From Sialis fuliginosa (taxonomy: Eukaryota; Arthropoda; Insecta; Megaloptera; Sialidae): 64,000 nt of DNA. The position numbers and the translations under genes are program-made. Of this stretch, positions 23,144 through 33,200 are shown piece after piece (within the stretch, counting starts at the first letter, position 1; every line of letters starts with the position of its first letter). Location: assembly GCA_961205875.1 (NCBI GenBank), contig OY540810.1, positions 37,510,001 to 37,574,000 of the forward strand, in the 5' to 3' direction. The notes under the pieces are model-generated. The model was given only the letters and a program-made list of their open reading frames with translations, made no database searches and was not told the origin of the DNA.

Positions 23144-23257
23144 TTAAGGTGTGTATTTTACGTTTAACTTTAATTTATGCCAAACAAGTTTCACGGACCC
23201 TCAGCAAAAGTTCAGCGTGGGTCCACGGGCCCTAGTTTAAGAACTACTGTTCTATAT

Positions 23258-24059
23258 GATAATAAATATACATGACGAGACTTAATATTTCACATATTGC
23301 GCATCGAAACTTTAGCAACTACCATTTCTCATAAGTCCCATTAATTTGATAGCGGCATTTAAAAGTGAGTATCCTAATATAATTCAGTATTACCAGCAAA
23401 GCTGTTATAAAAGACATTTAATTTGATGAACCCCCTTGCTTTACTATTTGTGGTTTCACACAGACTGGATTGGGGTCGTTAGGAATGATTTAATGGAGAT
23501 AGCTTAACTTTATAAACAAACATACAGAAATGCTTTAAGTGCTTTTACTCTATTAACAAGCAAAGGTGTACTGCTAAAATAAAATAATAACGATTGTTTT
23601 TGAAATAAAATTGAAGAAAAGCTGTCTCTTTAATAAACGTTGACAGTGTAGGAACATTTGTTAATATTGTATGTGTACTTTTAAGTACTTATTTAAATAA
23701 AAGGGTTTAATAAAAACGAGACGTAACATTTACTAATTACAAATTCGGAGTTTCACACCATTTAATATATGTAAAATGTTTCGGTCTGTTAACTGCATGT
23801 CGATCTACCACTCGATCTGTGAACGCTCCATAGCGCCACTAAACCGTAAATGTAATTGTTATTACACATCGATTTTTTAAATTTTCTTAAACGTTTCGTA
23901 AAAGTAAATGTTTGAAATAACCTATAGAATATTTTTTTCAGCTTTCGATAATAACATGGGAGAGTTTTTTCTTCTTTTCTACCATTTATATTTTCTTTTG
24001 CAGGGTTTCGTAGATCAACTAAGTATATCACAAAATGAAATTTAGTATACGAACGTAGA
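23258..24059. other. unassigned DNA
   Basis: No gene supported. The 119-residue minus-strand frame ending near 23789 runs across family G sequence and a GC-richer patch (23795-23850) and has no recognisable domain. Confidence 0.45.
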
Positions 24060-24430
24060 TTTATGACAAAAAAAAACAGAAATGATGAAATTTTTGAAAA
24101 AATAATTTTTGGACCCCCATTCTGAAGTGTACTCAATTTTTTTTTCACTTACCTCATTGAGTGGGATTTAGTCACGATATATTTAATTTTCATAGTCGTT
24201 ATCACAGCGTCTCCCCCGCTAGTTTTTAAACTATTAATGCAAAAAAAATCTGAAAAATTGCCGTAATGTAGATTTTTAGTAGGTACCTACTTCAAAGAAA
24301 ATTATAACGAACACTGTAGCAAAAATAGTTTTTGAAATATTTAGAAATAACTAAATAATTTTATAAATCGTCGATGGAATAACTACGGAACCCTATCATG
24401 TACGTGCCCAACACGCACTTGGCCGTTTTA
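24060..24430 (-). repeat. family G dispersed element, reverse copy
   Basis: Ends at 24430 with ACGCACTTGGCCGTTTTAT, the complement of the tip at 21131 and 61031, and contains AACTACGGAACCCTATCATG. The other end is truncated or diverged. Confidence 0.65.
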
Positions 24431-24510
24431 TTTACCTGTGCTTTCTTTTTGTAGAAAAAAATATTATTTATCATTAATGTATATTCTATTCACATTTTCG
24501 ATGAACTAAT

Positions 24511-24817
24511 GTCCAGTATTATAAACTAACTAGCAAAATTTGCTAGCTAGCAATCACTTTCAAATGAGGTTTCTAAGATATCTGACAGTTCTCCTTATGT
24601 TTCATTGAGTGGTATGTAAACATCAACGGTATTAAAACAGTGACGATATTATGAAAATTATTTTGTACGGTCAGAGTCGCCAACTGTGTTACAATAAATT
24701 GAAGTATCACTGCTCTTAATTTCATAGCTAATCCATAGACTCTATCATAGAATTAATATCCCATTTGAAAGAGCTTGCAAGCTAGCAAATTTGCTAGCTC
24801 CTTTATAATACCGGACA
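24511..24817. mobile_element. 307 bp MITE with TAA target duplication
   Basis: Tips TGTCCAGTATTATAAA and, inverted, TTTATAATACCGGACA. Just inside, AGCTAGCAAATTTGCTAGC-like palindromes occur at both ends. TAA flanks both sides (24508-24510 and 24818-24820). The 3 bp TWA duplication is compatible with PIF/Harbinger, but the tips differ from the other two Harbinger-type families here. No coding sequence. Confidence 0.85.
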
Positions 24818-24820
24818 TAA

Positions 24821-25272
24821 GTGAAACTTTTGGTATTTTAAAGTTATTTCTCTCAACTAAAAAATAAAAGTATTTTTTGATTTTGATAGTTTTATATGGA
24901 TTTTAGCAATGTACATGCACACAGTTTCAAACACCGTATAATCTATAAATAACATAAAACAATTTGTACTCCGTACCATTTAAATAGAGTTTATTTGTAC
25001 TTTTATTTGTAAAGAATTCGTTTACAAAACTATTTATAAGATAATTGTCTCCTGTATATTATTGTAGAAAATGGAATGAAGTTAGCTTGCAAAATATAAA
25101 AGCATGCAAATGGACTGAACAATACTGAACATGATGCTCTCGGATTCTATGCAATTTGATATTTTGATTAAGAAAATTGCCACAACAAGAGAATTTTAAA
25201 ATACACCGGTGCGAGCGGTGCTTCTATGGATGCAAGAGATGCAATGCATTTGCTTTGTCAACAATTGTATAA
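24821..25272. other. unassigned AT-rich DNA
   Basis: No feature recognised. Confidence 0.5.
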
Positions 25273-25647
25273 TAAGGTAGTGGCACCAGTCTTGGCAAGA
25301 ACCCCAGTAATGGCAATTTTTTAATTAAATGTACTGTATTAGAAATATGTGTTGATATTTGATTACTACCATTTCTGAATATTAATTAATATACATTTAA
25401 CTGTCTTATTTGATGACAATCGGCCAATAGGTGTCAAAATGGTGAACATTTAAACTAATTATTAATATAATTTATTTATTAATTATTATATTATCGTATA
25501 TAGCAACTGCTTTACATTGTTTAAAATTTGATGATTCTTTCTTTTATATCTTTTGTGTCGTAGTACTTATCATTTTGTAATCATTAGCAAGTGTCCATCA
25601 CTGCGTGCTCTTTACTAGTTTTACCTTATCATTACTCAGAGAAAATT
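25273..25647 (+). mobile_element. family A TIR element, 3'-truncated copy
   Basis: Left end TAAGGTAGTGGCACCAGTC is intact. Similarity to 14395-14963 continues to about CATTACTCAGAGAAAA and then stops, so the right terminal section is missing. Confidence 0.78.
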
Positions 25648-26164
25648 GTCTGTGAACGGAACACTAAAAATGAATAGTTAAAAATAATCAGGGCAGTAAA
25701 AATATCTTTAGAACTGGATACAATATACACCTGGAATTTACATCGTAATTAAAAATAAAACAAAAATTTACTCACTAAAAGCTTAATTTCGATTCCAATC
25801 AGTTCACAAGAATGTTAATCATCTCTCACACACAAACATATTATAAATAAATGAAATGTTTGTGATTGTGACTAAAAGGATTTCAAAACTACATTATTAT
25901 TTAATTATCATTGCAGCGGTATTAACGATTTGTAATTTTACCGCGAATGCTACGCAAAGCAAATTTTTGTGTGTATAACATGAGAGAATTTGTTATCGAT
26001 TTCATGTGTTATAATCATCATTGTTCTTTATTAATTGTGTTTTTGTGTAAATATTAATTTCCATAGTCATGTACTTTTTAATTGTATCGTTAGCTGAATT
26101 GATTTTCATTCATATCCAGTGAACAAATTTAGTTAGGATATTAAAATATGTAGTCAGTTTTTAT
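25648..26164. other. unassigned AT-rich DNA
   Basis: No feature recognised. Confidence 0.5.
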
Positions 26165-26875
26165 AACTTCCCAACTGGAAGTTATTGTAATTGGTCCGAA
26201 AATCAAAATCAAAAATTTCAACATATTTGTATGTTTCAAGGTCACTATAGTATATTTACACTATTTTCAGAAAGATGTATGTGCGTATCATTTTTTACGT
26301 GCACGAAATCTCGCAAATGAAAAATGCTATTGACTTCGCTGGGGTGCCAATCGAAGCGTCTTGACGTAAATATGATCTGTAAGAAAGGATTTTTCGAAAT
26401 TCAACCCCTAAGGTGGTAAAAAGGGGTGTAAAGTTTGTTTTTGGTGGGATTTACTTGAAACTTAATATAAATATTCTACAGTACAAATAGTGAAAAATGT
26501 ATTACAGTATTTTTTTTGTTATATGTGCCTAAAAGAACCACCCTCAAAATTTCAATTTTAAATACTAATAAATAAGTCTACAATTCATGTTGCCTTGGAA
26601 ACAAATGCAATTAAATTTAAATTGTCAAATTAGTTATTATAAAAACAAATGCAATTTAATTCAAATTGTCAAATTAGTTATTCTAAAAATGTGTGTTATA
26701 TAAATAACATTAGGATATTAGAAAACTAATATTCATAATACAAAGGTCAGTTTTATTTCTGACCAATTCCATTAAAATTTTTCATATACATATTAAAAAA
26801 ATATTCACATAAACTATATGGAAACAATAAATAATCAGTATTCAAGTATTTATAATCATACCATGTTGGGAAGTT
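26165..26875. mobile_element. TIR element containing family D sequence
   Basis: The left tip AACTTCCCAACTGG and the inverted right tip (CCATGTTGGGAAGTT) bound 711 bp. The interior has the phrase AAAAGGGGTGTAAAGTTTG, common in non-coding insect elements, and then the family D block (26588-26762), whose GCAATTTAATTCAAATTGTC unit is duplicated in tandem here. No clear target duplication and no reading frame. Confidence 0.6.
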
Positions 26876-27117
26876 GATTGTGTGGACCTAAAGGGTCTCA
26901 CCCCAACCCAAAGCTTGTTTTTTTTTTATTGATTGATACTGAAAATCGATAACCTTCATTAATATTAAATTGATTATCGAATTTTATAACTGTTCGACTA
27001 TAGGTTCTCCATATAATGAATAAACATTATTTTTTAGCATAACTCAATTCAAATCATTGGCACATCTTTGGTAAAATAGGAACATCCAAATGTATACTAG
27101 ACCCAAGGAACCTCAGA
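26876..27117. other. unassigned DNA
   Basis: Nothing beyond a weak GATACTGAAAATCGATAAC match to the elements at 58173 and 62165. Confidence 0.4.
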
Positions 27118-27425
27118 CGAAGTTTTATTTCAACCCACCTATCTTTAAATTATTTATAGATTTAAGCAAAAACGATTCCAATCGCATGTCCAATAAATAA
27201 ACTTTAAAATAATTTCACCATTTATTGTTTTGGAACTACATTAAGCGTGAAAACAAAAAATCTTCAAGATTTTTTTTCGAACTTCGGACATAGTTTTATT
27301 TCAACCCACCTAACTATAAAATATTTATGAATCCTAACAAAAACGATTCCAATCGCATGTCTAATAAATAAACTCTAAAATCATTACCTACAACATTTAT
27401 TGTTTGGAAAACAAAAAAAATTCAA
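27118..27425 (+). repeat. about 170 bp tandem duplication
   Basis: The segment with TTTTATTTCAACCCACCTA, AACGATTCCAATCGCATGTC and CATTTATTGTTT occurs twice, offset by 170 bp (27131 and 27301), with scattered differences. Older than the 145 bp duplication at 7031. Confidence 0.8.
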
Positions 27426-28065
27426 GATTTTTTTACTGTACTCAATTTTTCGATAATCTCCTGTCACCCTATAACGACGGGCAACCACGTTTACTCGTCT
27501 GGTGCAATTGTACGGAAGAGGAGGGCAGTGAGGTGCACTTACTTCTACAAGTGAATTTTTTTCGGCACAGTCGAGCGCTTATCCGAGCGAAGTTATTTAC
27601 GATTGACCTATATGTATACCTATTTTTTGGACATCCAGAGCTGGTATTCATTTTTACGAAATATTAGTTTTACTAAAACAATGTTTAATGAAACATCTAT
27701 ATACGTGTATGGGCTGTTTGATACTTGTTATAATTTTTTCAACACCTACATTTTCTTTATATAGGTATTACTTCCATGCTCCAAAATAAATGGAAGTATT
27801 GTAATACCGTCGAAAAATTATGTTCGAGATAAGAGCAGATTCTGTTTGTACTACCTCCAAAACGTAAAGAAAAGTTAATTTCCGCACAGTGGCTGTGCGT
27901 GTGCCTGTGTGCTTAAAAGAATATTTCTAATAAGCAAGTCTTATCAACTAGGAACCATCATGAAATTATGTCTCTTCTTTTGTAGTTTCTAACTACGACA
28001 ATATTTATACTTTTTTATAAAAACGGAACCTCATTTAAAAATAATAAGCATTTATGATATGTAAA
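27426..28065. other. unassigned DNA with a GC-richer patch
   Basis: 27460-27600 is less AT-rich and open on both strands, but no domain is recognisable. It resembles 20905-20990. The patch at 27826-27880 (TACTACCTCCAAAACGTAAA) resembles 53563-53600. Confidence 0.4.
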
Positions 28066-28067
28066 TA

Positions 28068-29181
28068 CACTGCAAATGCAAAGTGTGTTGTTTTGACACA
28101 CCTAAGTGTGTCATTTTCTTGTAGTCATATATAATCCCTTTTTTGGTGTGTTCTTTTATAAACACACTTGTGTGTAGTTTTAACACGTTTTTTGAACACG
28201 CTTTGTAGTGTGTTAGTGAATTAACACACTGCAAAGCGTGTTACTGTAATAAATCTGTAAACCACATTTTATTAAGAAATTATTATTGAACAAATATAAA
28301 TACAATGATTTTAAATAATATACACTACATAATAATTTTTTTCTTCTTCGATTAATCAGCCACATAAAGCATATCTAAATTCATTGTAACAATTTTATCC
28401 TCTGGCACGATATTATTATCACTTTTAGTTGATGATATCAAAACAATATGGACATCACTTTTATCCGAAATTTCATCTACAATTCCACATCACATATTTT
28501 ATTATTTCTATCCGGGTCTTCTTTTTATAAAATAATTAATTTTCCCTGTAGCATCATCTTCAGAATGCTGTCAGTTGTAGTTGCGTTTATTAATCCTTGA
28601 CGTATCAATTCTAAACCCGATATATCTTTTTGTGGTTTAATGCACTTACACATTTCACGTATCAGACAATAAACTTTATTTTCTATATTAATTTAATATA
28701 CAAATATCAAGCTCAATTCTATCAAAATGACGAAAGATACGATGTATAAATGTTACTAGTGTCAAATCGTTCTATACTCTATATGGCAAAAGAGTGAGAG
28801 CGAATATGGTATCATGACTATAGAGGGAGAAAGATCGAATGTATATAGGCTATATTCACCTATATTATATTCTAACACACCAACAAGTGTGTTTATTTTC
28901 AGTGTGTAGTTCTCCAAAAAGTGTGTTAGTAGATATTAAACGTGTCATTTCAACACACTTAAGTGTGTAAATAATATTTTTGATTATGATTTACAAATTA
29001 TTTTTTACACACCAGAAAGTGTGTTACTCTTTTAACACGGATAAGCGTGTCAATTGCAAAGATCAAACGTGTAAACTAACACACTTAATCTTGACTACAC
29101 ACTTATGTGTGTCAAATAACACACTCATGTGTGTTTTGTAACACATTTTGGTGTGTTCTTAACAAACTAGCATTTGCAGTG
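28068..29181. mobile_element. CACTA-like element with ACACAC/GTGTGT subterminal repeats
   Basis: Tips CACTGCAAATGC and GCATTTGCAGTG are perfect inverted repeats, flanked by TA on both sides. The first 190 bp and last 310 bp are filled with short variants of AACACACTTGTGTGTT in both orientations. Dense subterminal arrays of transposase-binding motifs and CACTA/CACTG tips are known hallmarks of CACTA (EnSpm) transposons. At 1,114 bp it is non-autonomous. The middle holds a broken reading frame on the minus strand. The TA flank also fits other superfamilies, so the assignment is provisional. Confidence 0.65.
28352..28685 (-). pseudogene. broken coding remnant within the CACTA-like element, unrecognised
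   Basis: The last section reads CGIVDEISDKSDVHIVLISS, then STKSDNNIVPEDKIVTMNLD and MLYVAD, before a stop at 28352-28354. Upstream, in another frame, it reads ENKVYCLIREMCKCIKPQKD, then ISGLELIRQGLINATTTDSI. A frameshift near 28500 and an in-frame stop separate them. Composition and residue usage look like genuine former protein rather than random AT-rich translation. I do not recognise the family. It could be the end of a transposon protein or a captured host exon. Confidence 0.5.
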
Positions 29182-29292
29182 TACTTTTTGTATTATTTAT
29201 TGATTTTTGAATTGTTTATATTCAATCAAATATATTTATATATTTTTTAACAATTATCTATAATTGTAAAATACTCACTGACAACATTTTTA

Positions 29293-29615
29293 GGGCTCCG
29301 AAGAAACCCTATTTATCTCACTTTGTCGTTCGTCCGTCCTTTTCACTTAAAGCTAAATAGCTCGTAAACTATATAAGCTAGAAACTTGAAATTTTTACTG
29401 AACTTGTAAAATGACACCCTCTAAATATGTACAAATTTATTGAATAAATAATTTTTCAAGGGGGGTAATAAGGAGCTAAAGCTAGGTAAAAAATATTTTT
29501 TTTTTATACCAAGGCATGTGGCACGTTGAAATGTATAACCAAACAAGCGGAATTTGACCGTTTTTCTATTTTTTTTTCTAAATCAAAAATGGTGCCTGTA
29601 GGGGGCTTTAAAGCA
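29293..29615 (-). repeat. family B fragment, reverse copy
   Basis: Reverse complement of the right half of 15751-16656, starting from GGGCTCCGAAGAAACCCTA and passing through TATATAAGCTAGAAACTTG to GGTGCCTGTAGGGGGC. Confidence 0.75.
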
Positions 29616-29745
29616 AATCCAAAAAAAAACAAAATATCATTATATTAATTCTATTAATTATTAATATAATGAATTCCATGAGAAATATTTGAAAATATTC
29701 CGATTGTTAAATAGAAATTTGTATATTTATCATTGTTTTTAACCA

Positions 29746-29783
29746 GATACTGATGAAGTCTTCAAGACGAAACGTTTATCAAA
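29746..29783 (+). ncRNA. hammerhead-ribozyme-like motif
   Basis: Core CTGATGA (29750-29756), a stem II of GTCT/AGAC with loop TCA (58-68 of the local block), then GAAA (29769-29772). After it, ACGT can form the two-pair stem III seen in minimal ribozymes, with U17 at 29776. Bases GATA (29746-29749) pair with TATC (29777-29780) as stem I. One extra A lies between CTGATGA and stem II, which could impair activity. Penelope-like retroelements are known to carry such minimal hammerheads. No Penelope coding sequence is visible next to this one. Confidence 0.45.
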
Positions 29784-30404
29784 ATAAATAATGTTATATC
29801 TCATATAACTATAACTCGAAATCAAAATAAAAATCATTAAAAATGGTCATCTTCATAAATTGTGTAAATACAAATATATACATACTTTGAGAATAAATAA
29901 GTTTTCTACCAAAAATATCCATACAATCCCAAGTCTTAATGCCGTTTTGTAAGTGGTACCTAAAAAGTTGCAAGGAAGCAGATAACAGCGGAAGTTAAAG
30001 CTATGTTAAAGTAAAATGCAGGAAGAGTAATTCCAGTTTTTTGTAAGAAAAACTTTTACTCCCACGTCGGCTAAAAAATTTACATTTATTCCCATATGAA
30101 TATATATACGTCATAGTTGTTTTTATAGATAGTCTATTGTTTATTATTATAATGCAAAGATGTGAATATCGCGGAAGAAATGGGTTGGAAACATTGCAAT
30201 AAAGATGGGTTTTTTTATATTCCATAAAGTTCTCAACGGTAAATATAAATAAAATAAAATGTTATCGTTTTTTAAAAACAATAAAAATAAATTACTTTTA
30301 CTTGCCTGTTTATAGCTGCCACTGATGGATTCTGAAAGTTTTTATGGCAAATATTTTGGATTGGAATTTTTTTGAAAAGATGTAAAATTAGGATTACAAC
30401 AAAA
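29784..30404. other. unassigned AT-rich DNA
   Basis: No feature recognised. Confidence 0.5.
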
Positions 30405-30897
30405 AAATATCTGCCTTGGGAACTACGGTACTTTCTTATACGTACTCCTAACAGTGAATAGTATACGTGATTCTTATTTTATTAAAACATTTCTGATAAA
30501 CTAACAAGATAGAATAAAATGAATAATATAGGTAATATTATTCTCTACATTATATAACAAATGATTTTTTTTAACGTAATAACTGAAAACGGATGTTTCC
30601 TCTTGTAAATTTTGAATTTTCGAATTATTTTTGAAATAAGAAAAAAATGTTTTAGATAAAAAATGTCGAGTATATTATTATCTATAATTTATTCCCCATA
30701 AATTTTTTTCCAACATTTATGATTTAGCCAGAAATAATTTTTTTATGTAATTATTTAGATTCACCTACACTGTTCACTCTCAGTATTACGTATAAGAAAG
30801 TCCCATGGTACCTATGGCAAACACACACACTGTTCAATCTCTGTAATACGTATAAGAAAGTCCCATGACACTCATGGCAGATATTTCTCCTCTGTTA
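30405..30897. mobile_element. family E inverted-repeat element
   Basis: Left AATATCTGCCTTGGGAAC with ACTTTCTTATACG is answered on the right by the inverted CGTATAAGAAAGTCCCATG and GGCAGATATTT. The right terminal unit is duplicated in tandem (two CGTATAAGAAAGTCCCATG copies). Most of it (30531-30920) recurs at 46639-47028. A reverse copy is at 40150-40480, and terminal scraps lie at 56250-56372 and 60220-60290. Non-coding. Confidence 0.7.
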
Positions 30898-32473
30898 TGA
30901 ACCATTTGAATTATAATAAAAATGTTTTTTTTTTCAAAAATTCGTTTTTACGAAAAAAATGAATAGAACATAAATTATAGATTTGTAAATATTGCTGCCC
31001 TTAACGCTGTAATTCACGTTAAGGTCTAAATGATTCTGTAGTAACGAAGAAGCTATAGGATTTTGTTTAGTTAAGAAAATAAAAAGTGTAAGCATAACTG
31101 CTTTTTTGGTATTGTGAATGATAAGTGTATAAAATTGTTTATGTCTAGTGTATTGATTGTGTATAATTAGTGTATTTATTGTTAAAGCTGTGATTTATGC
31201 TATCAATGTGTCAAATCTAAATAGAAAAATTGTAATTAAGTAAGAAATATATTTTTTATATCTTTGTATAAATGTACGTTTCGGTACCCTGAGGTCTGTT
31301 CCAACCTTCCAATTAAAGGAAAATTGAACCTACAGTTTAAAATAAATTGCAAATACGTTATAAATAAGGTCAATAACCTTAAAAAAAATAATAAAGAACA
31401 CACATTAATTCAAATATTAATTTTATTTGATAAATTTATATATAATATACAAAGTAAATTACAAAAATAACAAATAGATTTTTGTAAGTACAAATAATTC
31501 GGTTTAAAAACCCTGGAGATTTAAATTATAAAGAAATAGCAAACCTGCAACATAATTAGTAAGTACAATAACTTAAATAAGTACCCATAATTTAATAACA
31601 TTTTAACTACAAATTATATTAAAAACAAAGCACAATTCGTTCCAACCCAAAAATGTTTTCTACATATACATATATATTATATAATGTAGTGTCTATATAC
31701 CTATGTTTTAAAATGCCATTGTAGTTAAAATGCTTTTACAAAACAATTAATTTGAGTTTTAACGATGTACATATGTATAATGTATATACAGTGAGACAGA
31801 TTTATAAAATGAAACTTTTATCTTTTTGATTACTCAAGAGAATACATACATATTTAAAATTAAATTTATAGTTGTCAAATAATATATTTTAAGCTTAAAA
31901 ACAGACTACGCGTCGATATCCGTTTTATTAAAACTGTATAAACTCATAAAATGTGTAAAAATGATTTTTTTAATTATGATATTTGGGTGTGATAATCATT
32001 TTTCAACAAACGACGTATCTGTTGATATTAACAGACACCCATTGCAATGAAAATGCATGCTTACCAACGTTTTATTGTACATTGCAGGTAACAGGTACAC
32101 GTATTAAGCTTTTTAGGATTAACAATAATTAGGTAAACATTGAAATTATCATACACCCTCATTTAAAATAAAGCATATTAATTCACAATCGTATTCTAAT
32201 TTTCAGCTTTTTCAAAAATACTTATTTAATTTTTTTCAATTATGTAGAGAAATCCATGAAATAAATTAAATATTTTAAATGTAAATATATATACTAAAAT
32301 TCCCTACAAAAAAATGAATAATATTCTAAAATAAATAATGAATTATTTACAATTTAAAACATTCTATACTTATTATTTGTATACGAGTGAGTTTTTTTTA
32401 ACATGCATTTCTTCGGGGGCTCAACCGAGAAATGTGTGTAGAAGCATTTGTTACTCTAATATACTCTATATAA
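30898..32473. other. unassigned AT-rich DNA
   Basis: No gene supported. The frame at 31264-31470 lacks any domain signature. Confidence 0.5.
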
Positions 32474-33200
32474 CAGTGGTTCAGAACCAAGGGTACACAT
32501 TAGGGTTTTAATTTTATTTTTATTTTATATTTATTTTTTCGGTTCCATTGGCCTATGTTTTAATTTTGGATCAAAAGTTAATTGTCCCAAAATTTCAGAC
32601 TCGTAGATCAAATCTGTGAACGGCGCAAACCGAGTTTTTTTCCCATTTGATTAACATGGGAAAAATTTATTTTTTACTTATGCGTGAATAGCTCCTTAAA
32701 AAAATTATTTATTTTGATTTCCTACATTAGCATATTATAGAGAATTAAATTTCCTACAAAAAATATCCCAAATGCTCAATTCATAGATTCAGTACGTTTA
32801 AAGATATTATATTCGTTTAAAAATTATCATAAAAAGTCAAATCTAATTTTTATGATAATTTTTAAACAAACATATTATTATTTAAAATTACTGGATTTAT
32901 GAATTGAGCACTTAATTCTCTACAAAATATTCCTCTGAGAAATTTTCAAAAAAAAATTTTTCAACGAGATATTCACGCGTAAGTAAAAAATTAATTTTTC
33001 CCATGTTAATCAAATAGGAAAAAGACTTGGTTTGCGCAATTCACAGGTTTGATCTATGAGTCTGAAATTTTGGGACATTAACTTTTGATCCAAAGTTAAA
33101 ACATAGGCCAATGGAACCGAAAAAATAAAAAATAAATAAACACTTTAGTACACATACCCCAAAGGGTACATCCAACAGTTTCAAATAATGCCTTGCCATA
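32474..33200 (+). mobile_element. left end of a hAT transposon, interrupted by a MITE
   Basis: CAGTGGTTCAGAACCAAGGG begins a typical hAT left end. Once the insertion at 32501-33147 is mentally removed, it continues ACCCCAAAGGGTACATCCAA and CAGTTTC, matching the usual subterminal text of that group. The right end was not found, so the element is truncated or decayed. Confidence 0.6.
32501..33147. mobile_element. 647 bp foldback MITE with 8 bp target duplication
   Basis: Flanked by a perfect GTACACAT duplication (32493-32500 and 33148-33155), the hAT signature. Arms from TTCGGTTCCATTGGCC inward to AAAAATTATCATAAAAA pair with their inverted partners at 32850-33125, leaving a very small loop. 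The tips (TAGGGTTTTAATTTT and, inverted, TAAAGTGTTTATT) are weakly conserved. Confidence 0.85.

Larger units (their letters stand above)
21952..23249. mobile_element. hAT transposon relic with nested insertions
   Basis: Left tip CAGCGGTTCTTAAAC and right tip GTTTAAGAACTACTG are inverted repeats of the CAGTGGTTCTCAAAC hAT group. The right subterminal region has GGTCCACGGGCCC, also typical of such ends. The flanking octamers (ACATATAT and TTCTATAT) match at only 5 of 8 positions, so the duplication has decayed. Between the tips are a Harbinger MITE (22571-23067) and a decayed hammerhead-like motif (23101-23143). The frame fragments at 22015-22130 and 22330-22560 look like broken coding sequence, but I could not match them to hAT transposase. 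Confidence 0.7.

Noticed and set aside
23789-24148. 119-codon minus-strand frame, one of the longest here
   Set aside because: It spans family G repeat and unrelated flanking DNA, with no domain, no start context and no similarity between repeat copies.
27404-27667. Open frames on both strands in a GC-richer patch
   Set aside because: Overlapping frames on opposite strands with no domain. Composition, not coding, explains the openness.
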